From Lentisphaeria bacterium (GTDB lineage: Bacteria; Verrucomicrobiota; Lentisphaeria; Victivallales; Victivallaceae), in NCBI GenBank assembly GCA_900768515.1, contig CAAGDG010000197.1, forward strand, positions 1 through 39,389: a stretch of DNA of 39,389 nt, written 5' to 3'. The notes beneath the pieces are model-generated. The model did no database searches. It saw nothing but the letters and a program-made list of their open reading frames with translations, and was not told the origin of the DNA. Within the stretch, counting starts at the first letter, position 1, and every line of letters begins with the position of its first letter. The position numbers and the translations under genes were made by a program. Of this stretch, positions 32,917 to 39,389 are shown piece after piece.

Positions 32917-35900
32917 TCAGGCCTTCCGGCTGAAGAAACGGACCGTCGCCTCGGCAATCCGCTGGAAGGCGGCGTAGAGGCAGGGGATGAACATCATGCC
33001 GATGATGGACGCCACCAGCATTCCCCAGAAGGTGGTGATGCCGATCGCCTTGCGGCTGCCGGCGCCCGCCCCGGTGGCGAAGACCATCGGGAACACGCCG
33101 ATGACGAAGGAGAGCGCGGTCATCATCACCGAACGGAACCGGAGCCGCATGCCGTTCAGCGCCGCATCGGGGATCGTTTTCCCCTCGTCGCGTTCCTGCT
33201 TGGAGTATTCCGCCATCAGGATTGCGCTCTTTGCGGTCAGACCGATCAGCATCAGCAGTCCGAGCTGGCAGTAGATGTCGAGACTCATCTTGGAGAAGAG
33301 GAGTGCCAGGAGTCCGCCGAGCGTCGCGGTTCCGACCGAGAGAATGACCGAAATCGGCATCGTCCAGCTCTCATACTGTGCGACCAGGAAGAGGTAGGCG
33401 AAGGTCAACGCCAGAAGCATCAGGAAGAGGATCATGCCTTCGTTCTGGCTCTCCTGGTAGCTCATATCGGTCCAGCTGATCTGGTAGTCGTTGGAGAACT
33501 CCTTGTCCACGATCTCCTGCACCAGCTTCATCATCTCGCCGGAACTGAAGAACTGCACCCCCTGGGTGTTCACATTCGCCGACGGGAACATGTTGAACCG
33601 TTCCGTCTGCCGGGGACCGAGGGTCCAGCCGACCGTTGCAAGCGCGTCGAGCGGCACCTGGGCGCCGGTCTCGCTTGGCACGTAGAGCTGGCTGATGGTA
33701 TTGAGGTTGCGCCGGAAATCCTCGGAGCACTGCATCTTGACCTTGTAGGTCTTTCCATACTTGTTGAAGTCGTTGATGTAGACCGAACCCAGCTGGCTTT
33801 GCAGTGTCGAGAAAATCGAACTGATCGGCACCTTCAATGCCTCGGCCTTGTCCCGGTCGATCGCGAGATTCAGCATCGGTGTATTGGCATCGAACGAGGT
33901 GAAGGCATGGATCGCTTTCTTGGTCTGCATAATCTTTCCGAGCAGACTTTGTGTCGCCTGCGACAGCTCCTGGGAGGTCTGGTCCCCGGTCGCCTGGAAA
34001 GCGAATGAAACACCGCCGGTGGCGCCGAGACCCGGGATGGCCGGCGGTGCGAAGACCGTCACCTGCGCATCCGGCAGGGCTTTGCATTGCCCTGTGATCG
34101 ACTGCTGGATCGCCTTGAGCTGGAGTTCCGGCGTTTTGCGCAGGCTCCAGTCGTCAAGGGTGACAATCACCATGCCGAGATTTTCTCCCTGGCCGGCGGT
34201 CATACTGCGTCCCGGCACTGACATCACGTGTTCCACTCCGGGCGTTTTCCGGGCGATTTCGGACACTTCCTCCAGGGCGGCCTGGGTTCGCGGAAGCGCC
34301 GCTCCGGACGGAAGGATCACTTCACAGAAGAGCGCGCCCTTGTCCTCTTCCGGCAGGAAGGCGCCGGGCAGCCGCTGGTAGATGAAGTAGTTGCCCGACA
34401 GAATCAGCGCAAAGAGGATCAGCGTCAGGGCTCCTCTGCGGACCAGCAGTCCTGCAAACGCGAGATAACCGTTCCGGGTCCAGTTCAGTCCGATGTTGAA
34501 CCAGCGGTAAAGTCCGCGGGGTTCGCTCTGGGGCCGCAGCATAATTGCGCAGAGTGCGGGAGAAAGCGTCAGTGCGTTGACCGTTGAGATAATCAGCGCG
34601 ATGCACATGGTGACCGCGAACTGAAGATAGATCTTTCCGACCATGCCGCCATAGAAGGCGATCGGCGCATAAACCGCCACCACCACCAGCGTCGTCGCAA
34701 TCAGTGCGCCGGTCAGCTGCTCCATGGACTTCATCGCGGCATCGAATGGAGAGAGGTGTTCCTCCTGGATGATGCGCACACAGCTTTCTGTCACACAGAT
34801 CGCATCGTCCACCACCGATCCGATCACCAGGATCAGGGCGAACATCGACAGCGTGTTGATGCTGATGCCGAATGCGTAGAGGAAGATGAACGTTCCGATC
34901 AGAGAGACCGGAATTGTCACTGCCGGCACGATGGTTGCGCGCCAGTCTTGCAGGAAGAGCCAGGTGATCGCCACCACCAGGATGAAGGTGAGGATCAGCG
35001 TCATGACGATTTCATGCATCGTCACGCGGACAAAGTTGGTTGAATCGTATCCGAGGGTCCACTCCATCCCTTCCGGGAAGTTTTTCTCAAGCTGCCGCAG
35101 TGTTGACAACACGTTGGAAAGCACTTCGAGCGCATTGGCGTCGCTGAGCTTGAAAATTGCCAGAGGCACGGTGGGGCGGCCGTCGAAGTAGGCGGTTCCG
35201 GTATAGTTTTCCGATCCGAGTTCGACCGTCGCCACATCGCGCAGCCGGACCAGCCGGCCGTCCTCGCCGCTCTTGATGATGATGTTTTCGAACTCCTCCG
35301 GTTCCTGCAGACGTCCTTTCGTGTCGACTTTGAACTGCATGAAGTTGCTCGCCGATTCGGTTCCGACCGAACCGGTGGCCGCCTGTACGTTCTGGCTGGT
35401 GACTGCGTTGGAGATGTCGCTCGTCGTGATGCCGAGTGCGCGCATCCGGTTCGGATTCATCCAGATCCGCATGCTGTAGGTCATGTCGGTAAAGACGAGC
35501 GCCTGGCCGACGCCGTCGATGCGCGAAATGGCGTCGCGCAGGTGAATGCTCGCGTAGTTGCTGATGTAAAGCGGCGTGTGTTCCGGGTTGGAGCTGGTGA
35601 TTGCCACCATTCCGAGGATATCGCTGGAACGTTTGTAGGCCGTTATTCCGTTGCTGACCACTTCCGTCGGGAGCGAGTGTTCGGCGCGTTTGATGGCGTT
35701 GTTGACATTGACGTAAGCCATGTCGTCGTCGGCGTCCGACTTGAAGGTCAGCGTCAGCGTGTAGTTGCCGGAGTTGTCCGAGGTCGAGGAGTAGTAGACC
35801 ATATCCTCGATTCCGTTGACCTCCGATTCGAGCGGTGCCGCGACGGTGTCGGCGATCACCTGTGCGCTGGCGCCGGGATAGGAGGCGATGACCACGATGG

Positions 35901-36027
35901 TCGGAGGTGAAATTTCCGGATATTCCGCGATCGGCAGTTTGAACATGCAGACCAATCCGGAGAGGATGAAGAACAGCGATATGACGATCGCGAACTTCGG
36001 CCGCCGGATGAAAAATGCTGAAAACAT
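32917..36027 (-). CDS. RND efflux pump, HAE1 family (AcrB/MexB-like)
   Basis: A 1036-residue inner-membrane pump, the usual length for AcrB homologues. MFSAFFIRRPKFAIVISLFF is the typical first helix, followed by PIAEYPEISPPTIVV. In TM4 the proton-relay pair is kept (GSVVDDAICVTES), and in TM10 the lysine too (GLTAKSAILMAEY). The porter and docking domains are complete (for example the segment PGASAQVIADTVAAPLE). It starts 20 bp after the adaptor gene with GGGAGG about nine bases upstream of the ATG, so the two form an operon. It exports drugs or other amphipathic compounds by proton antiport; the outer-membrane channel must be encoded elsewhere. Substrate cannot be inferred. Confidence 0.96.
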   Translation of the reverse strand: MFSAFFIRRPKFAIVISLFFILSGLVCMFKLPIAEYPEISPPTIVVIASYPGASAQVIADTVAAPLESEVNGIEDMVYYSSTSDNSGNYTLTLTFKSDADDDMAYVNVNNAIKRAEHSLPTEVVSNGITAYKRSSDILGMVAITSSNPEHTPLYISNYASIHLRDAISRIDGVGQALVFTDMTYSMRIWMNPNRMRALGITTSDISNAVTSQNVQAATGSVGTESASNFMQFKVDTKGRLQEPEEFENIIIKSGEDGRLVRLRDVATVELGSENYTGTAYFDGRPTVPLAIFKLSDANALEVLSNVLSTLRQLEKNFPEGMEWTLGYDSTNFVRVTMHEIVMTLILTFILVVAITWLFLQDWRATIVPAVTIPVSLIGTFIFLYAFGISINTLSMFALILVIGSVVDDAICVTESCVRIIQEEHLSPFDAAMKSMEQLTGALIATTLVVVAVYAPIAFYGGMVGKIYLQFAVTMCIALIISTVNALTLSPALCAIMLRPQSEPRGLYRWFNIGLNWTRNGYLAFAGLLVRRGALTLILFALILSGNYFIYQRLPGAFLPEEDKGALFCEVILPSGAALPRTQAALEEVSEIARKTPGVEHVMSVPGRSMTAGQGENLGMVIVTLDDWSLRKTPELQLKAIQQSITGQCKALPDAQVTVFAPPAIPGLGATGGVSFAFQATGDQTSQELSQATQSLLGKIMQTKKAIHAFTSFDANTPMLNLAIDRDKAEALKVPISSIFSTLQSQLGSVYINDFNKYGKTYKVKMQCSEDFRRNLNTISQLYVPSETGAQVPLDALATVGWTLGPRQTERFNMFPSANVNTQGVQFFSSGEMMKLVQEIVDKEFSNDYQISWTDMSYQESQNEGMILFLMLLALTFAYLFLVAQYESWTMPISVILSVGTATLGGLLALLFSKMSLDIYCQLGLLMLIGLTAKSAILMAEYSKQERDEGKTIPDAALNGMRLRFRSVMMTALSFVIGVFPMVFATGAGAGSRKAIGITTFWGMLVASIIGMMFIPCLYAAFQRIAEATVRFFSRKA

Positions 36028-36047
36028 GGAGTTTTCCTCCCCGCTTC

Positions 36048-37163
36048 TTACTTGTTCGGCTCCGCCATGCCGACCGGATTGACCGTGCCGCCCGGAGCTG
36101 TTTTATGGAGTCCGCCGACGATGACCCGGTCTCCGGCGTTCAGTCCGGAGAGGATGAGCTGGCGGTCGTAGATCTGGTTGCCGATGACAACATTGCGTTT
36201 TTCCACTTTGTTGTCCTTGTCGACCAGGTAGACAAAATGGTTCTTCCCATCGGTCATCAGCGCCGAGACGTTGACGGCCGGACGCGGCGCGTCGAATTTC
36301 TCGATGAACTTCACTGTGACGTATCCTCCGGGGATGAGCTCCATCTTCGGATTGTCGGCCTTGAACTGGAGCATCAGGGTTCCGGTGTTCGCATCGACCT
36401 GGTTGTCGATGAAGTCGAGTTTCACATCCTGGCTGAATTTCTGGCCGTCGGCGCGGATGATTTCCAGTTCGGACTTCCCCTTCTGGTCTTTGCCGAAATG
36501 ACGGAAGAAGTCCGCCTCGCTCATCGAGAACTGGATCTTGATCGGATTGAAGCAGACGATGGTGGCCAGGGTTCCTTTTTCCGGTGTGATGTAGTTGCCT
36601 TCGCTGTAGAACCGTTTGCCGATCTGTCCGTCGACCGGAGAGTAGATTTTCGTGTAGGAGAGATCGTTTTCGGCCAGGATCAGTTCCGCCTTTGCCGCCT
36701 CGATCTGCGCCTCGTATGATTTCAAGGTCCGCAGCGAGCTGTCGTAGGTGGTCTGGGAGGTCGCCTGGGTTTCGATCAGTTTCCGATAACGTTCATACTC
36801 TTTCTGAGCGTAAACAAATTCCGCTTCCTTCTGGGCGAGGGTTGCTTTGGCGGAACGGACGTTTGCATCGTAGATGGTATCTTCGATTTCGAAGAGCAGA
36901 TCGCCTTTTTTGACCATGCTGCCCTCTTTGAAGGCCACTTTCTCCAGGGTGCCGGAGACGCGCGCCACGATGTCAACGGTATCGTCCGCCACGATGGTTC
37001 CGACGTAGGATTTGGGTTCCGTCCGGTCGACCAGCGACACTTCCTCCACCCGGACGGCCGGAATCTGATTCTGCGGGTCGGCAGCGGAAACTTCCATGGC
37101 GCAGAGCAGCGCCGATGCTCCGAACAGCATTCCGAGCCATGATTTTTTTCTGTGAAAACTCAT
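36048..37163 (-). CDS. RND efflux periplasmic adaptor (AcrA/MexA-like)
   Basis: A 371-residue adaptor from ATG 37163, with AAGGGA about eight bases upstream and an export signal (KKSWLGMLFGASALLCAMEVSA). A GTG at 37244 would add 27 residues without a hydrophobic part and is less likely. Domains in order: first lipoyl half (VARVSGTLEKVAFKEGSMVKKGDLLFEI), alpha-hairpin (about 95-175), second lipoyl half (YTKIYSPVDGQIGKRF), beta-barrel and membrane-proximal domain (GDRVIVGGLHKTAPGGTVNP). It lacks an obvious lipobox. It is the first gene of the operon with the RND pump. Confidence 0.94.
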   Translation of the reverse strand: MSFHRKKSWLGMLFGASALLCAMEVSAADPQNQIPAVRVEEVSLVDRTEPKSYVGTIVADDTVDIVARVSGTLEKVAFKEGSMVKKGDLLFEIEDTIYDANVRSAKATLAQKEAEFVYAQKEYERYRKLIETQATSQTTYDSSLRTLKSYEAQIEAAKAELILAENDLSYTKIYSPVDGQIGKRFYSEGNYITPEKGTLATIVCFNPIKIQFSMSEADFFRHFGKDQKGKSELEIIRADGQKFSQDVKLDFIDNQVDANTGTLMLQFKADNPKMELIPGGYVTVKFIEKFDAPRPAVNVSALMTDGKNHFVYLVDKDNKVEKRNVVIGNQIYDRQLILSGLNAGDRVIVGGLHKTAPGGTVNPVGMAEPNK

Positions 37164-37387
37164 TTGGGATTTCCCTTGATTTTGTTTTTTGAATGTTGGA
37201 AAGCCGCTGTTTCGGCCGATAGCTGAATTAAGAAAAGATATCACGTTTTTCCATTTCCTCCTGATTCCATGGTTGTGGAAGTCTTTCCGACTGGCGGCGG
37301 TGATTGAAATGATCCGCCTTGATCCGCCGCGCTCCGCTTCTTTTCGGGCACCGGCAGTCGCTCACCTCTTCATTTTAGAATTTATTT

Positions 37388-37416
37388 ATAATACTGAAGT
37401 CCGAATAATTTGTCTT
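37388..37416 (-). promoter_or_regulatory. Possible promoter of the RND operon
   Basis: On the minus strand AAGACA (plus-strand 37416-37411), 17-bp spacer, TATTAT (37393-37388). The leader would be about 218 nt and contains two strong ribosome-site-like stretches but no convincing gene. Confidence 0.3.
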
Positions 37417-37711
37417 AAATAAATAAAATATCATCAAAACTGTTTTTTTCAATGTATTATGGCGAGGAAATCGTGATTTTTCCGGGAAAGTTTGTTCCGA
37501 CCACACTCAGAGGGGGCGGAACGGTGCCGGGAACGGGGGAGATTCGGTGGATGGAAAACGGCGCGGCGGTTTCGAGTATCGACCCGGACCGGCCGTCCCC
37601 GGGCGGCTGCGCGGCCGCGCGAAAGCCGGAATCGCGTTCTGTTTTATTTTTTTACTGAAAGTTTTCTTATTTTACCGCGATTTATAAAAAAAACAGCATA
37701 AAGATTAAATT

Positions 37712-37740
37712 TTGTTAATTATATACTTGATTTTTATATT
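37712..37740 (+). promoter_or_regulatory. Putative promoter of the RHS-repeat gene
   Basis: TTGTTA (37712-37717), 17-bp spacer, TATATT (37735-37740), in an AT-rich block. Start near 37747 and a leader of about 58 nt before ATG 37805. Confidence 0.5.
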
Positions 37741-37804
37741 TCATGAATCATCTTAATATGAAGAACCGAGTTAACCTGTGTCCGATTGAAACAAAGGGGA
37801 AAAG

Positions 37805-39389
37805 ATGAAAAGAATTGTTGCGATTCTGTTGGGGGCGGTTCTGAGTTGCGCGGCAGTCGCGACGGAGAACGTCCAGTTCCTGTCGAAGCCGTTGAGCGCG
37901 GGGAAGGCGATGCTGACGGAGGACGGGTTTCTGGTTCCGCATCTGCTGGGGACGGCGAACTTCTCGCCGGAACTGCGTTTTCCGATTCAGCTGATCTACC
38001 GTTCGACGAGCGAGAAGACGGGTCTGTTCGGTTTCGGCTGGAGTTCCCCGCAGCTGGAGAGCACGGCGTACTACGACCGGGACGGCGTCCTGTGGACGAC
38101 TCCGTGGGGGGAGCAGATCAAGTTCTTCCCGAAGGACGCCGAGGAGCCGAAGGACGCGATCCGTCTGGAACTTTACGAACAGGCGAAAAAGGGCCGCGGC
38201 TTCTTCGCGCCGTACTCCGACTGGGAGGCGGACACCAGCGCTTCGGCGAAGGAGCTTGCCCGTTCCGGCGACTGGACCTTCACCGGGAAGCGGCAGTACC
38301 GGGGGTGGCAGTTCATCTACCGGGAGGGGAAACTGCGTTCGATTTCGGCGCCGGGCGGACGGACGCTCCGCTTCGAATATTCGAAGGGGCGGCTGAGCCG
38401 GATCGAACAGGATGGGGTGGCCTTCGTCGAACTCTCCGGCGTCGGCGGCCGGATCTCCGCGATGACGATCAACGGCGTCGAGACGAACTTCCGTTACCGG
38501 GAGGAAGAGGTGGTGATTCTGCCGAAGACGGCGGAGGGGAAACTGGTTCGCGCGCGCCGTCCGCGGCTCTATTTTGTCCGGACCGGGGAGCTCAATCCGC
38601 TGGAGTTCAGCTACAAGGATGGTTTTCTGAGCCGGATCCGGCAGGGGAACCGGATCGATTCGCTGACCGTGCAGACGGAGACCGAGGCGGAACGGATCGC
38701 GAACCTGCGTTCGCGCGACCGCAAGAGCGGCGTCAAACACTCCGGCAAGGTCGCGGGGCGGCTGCTGGCCGACGCGCAGTACGAATACCGCTATCCGGAA
38801 AATGAACCGGGGCGGGTGGTGCTGGTCAACCGCCTCAACCAGACCGCGGAATACGATTATGCGAAGGAGACCGGAATCTTCAAGATCCGGGAGTTCTCCG
38901 GCCGCCGGAATACGATCTATTACTTCATGCGGTACGACGTGGCGTATCTGGGGAAGGTGCGCAAGATTGTGGACGGGCGCGGCCGCGACGTGATCAGCTA
39001 CCGTTACGACAAGCTGACCGGCAACGTGGTCCGGATCCGCGACATGGCGGGGAACGACCTGAACTTCAGCTACGACGCGAAGGGGAACCTCGTCGAGGTC
39101 AGCCGCCGCGCGGCCGAGCAGGAGAAGCCCGAACCGGTGACCGCCTTCCGGTACGATTCGGAGGGGAACCGGACCGCGATCTCCATGCTCAACGCCGACG
39201 GGAAGGCGGTGATGACGACGGCGCTGCAGTACGACCGGAACCGCCAGCCGGTGCTGCTGTTCGACGGGCGGCGCAGGAACAGCATCCGCTACAACGACTT
39301 CGGCTATCCGGAGGAGATCCGGAACGTCTTCGGTCAGAGCAGCCGCTTCCATTTCGACCGGTTCAACCGTCTGGAGCGGGCGGAGGACA
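37805..39389 (+). CDS. Secreted RHS/YD-repeat protein, N-terminal part (runs off the window)
   Basis: Open from ATG 37805 to the end of the window (528 codons seen), so the gene is partial at its 3' end. AAAGGGGA lies just upstream of the ATG. MKRIVAILLGAVLSCAAVATE is a signal peptide. An N-terminal domain follows (FGFGWSSPQLESTAYYDRDGV is typical of the region before RHS repeats), then YD repeats such as LRFEYSKGRLSRIEQDG, ISYRYDKLTGNVVRIRD, LNFSYDAKGNLVEVSRR and FRYDSEGNRTAISML. RHS proteins build a hollow beta-cage that often encloses a C-terminal toxin or surface effector; whether this one ends in a toxin cannot be seen. An associated VgrG or immunity gene is not present on the left side. 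Confidence 0.9.
   Translation, partial: MKRIVAILLGAVLSCAAVATENVQFLSKPLSAGKAMLTEDGFLVPHLLGTANFSPELRFPIQLIYRSTSEKTGLFGFGWSSPQLESTAYYDRDGVLWTTPWGEQIKFFPKDAEEPKDAIRLELYEQAKKGRGFFAPYSDWEADTSASAKELARSGDWTFTGKRQYRGWQFIYREGKLRSISAPGGRTLRFEYSKGRLSRIEQDGVAFVELSGVGGRISAMTINGVETNFRYREEEVVILPKTAEGKLVRARRPRLYFVRTGELNPLEFSYKDGFLSRIRQGNRIDSLTVQTETEAERIANLRSRDRKSGVKHSGKVAGRLLADAQYEYRYPENEPGRVVLVNRLNQTAEYDYAKETGIFKIREFSGRRNTIYYFMRYDVAYLGKVRKIVDGRGRDVISYRYDKLTGNVVRIRDMAGNDLNFSYDAKGNLVEVSRRAAEQEKPEPVTAFRYDSEGNRTAISMLNADGKAVMTTALQYDRNRQPVLLFDGRRRNSIRYNDFGYPEEIRNVFGQSSRFHFDRFNRLERAED

Larger units (their letters stand above)
37164..37804. other. 641-bp intergenic region without a supported gene
   Basis: Between the divergent RND operon and RHS gene. 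It contains a GC-rich part (37280-37350, with tandem GATCCGCC copies around 37310-37328 and a 7-bp inverted GCGGCGG/CCGCCGC pair), an AT-rich part (37370-37460), a GC-rich block (37500-37630) and a second AT-rich block with the RHS promoter. Short open frames at 37189-37422 and 37452-37658 lack ribosome sites and any family resemblance. No tRNA or known RNA was recognised. Confidence 0.6.

Noticed and set aside
37452..37658. A 68-codon frame before the RHS gene.
   Set aside because: No ribosome site, no similarity recognised, mixed base composition, and it lies between clear regulatory AT-rich blocks.

Overview
The window looks like a piece of a high-GC, Gram-negative chromosome, most probably a Lentisphaerota (Victivallis-like) organism. 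This is an inference from style, not from a marker gene. The evidence is a pseudopilin with an R-F-T-L-I-E-L-L processing site, several large glycoside hydrolases, many AraC-type regulators, GH123/DUF4091-type proteins, and outer-membrane lipoprotein, RND and HlyD genes that imply a double membrane. Intergenic regions are AT-rich and often carry readable sigma70-like promoters. No rRNA, tRNA, CRISPR array, phage or transposase was seen.

Left part (1-12.7 kb): an AraC regulator; a three-gene lipoprotein operon (COG3014-like, YcfL-like, LpoB-like) of the kind linked to activation of peptidoglycan synthases; an AraC regulator divergent from a URO-D-fold protein that keeps zinc methyltransferase ligands; a glycerophosphodiester phosphodiesterase divergent from a DUF5696-like putative glycosidase; a GT-C-type membrane glycosyltransferase; a cytoplasmic GH10-like hydrolase with a clear promoter and terminator; and a divergent IclR regulator.

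Middle (12.7-24.5 kb): an ABC exporter (MsbA type) whose natural start is separated from the body by an apparent one-base deletion, followed with ATGA overlap by an HlyD-type adaptor. A minus-strand operon then reads from 23527 down to 15876: NagB-like sugar-phosphate enzyme, amidohydrolase, pseudopilin, secreted clan-A glycoside hydrolase, GH123-like hydrolase. It is divergent from an AraC regulator. This reads as an inducible glycan-degradation locus, possibly for N-acetylhexosamine-containing glycans, with a catalytically altered NagB homologue.

Right part (24.5-39.4 kb): a 1732-residue secreted GH2-like protein with a tandem N-terminal domain repeat and an unusual catalytic centre, read from a near-consensus promoter overlapped by a perfect inverted repeat; a secreted parallel beta-helix protein; an RND efflux operon (adaptor plus pump, no outer-membrane factor) with its own terminator; a 641-bp gap; and the start of a secreted RHS/YD-repeat protein that runs off the right edge.

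Best candidates for new biology are the AraC-NagB-like-amidohydrolase-pseudopilin-GH operon, the GH2-like giant with its palindromic operator, and the uncharacterised lipoprotein trio outside Enterobacteria.
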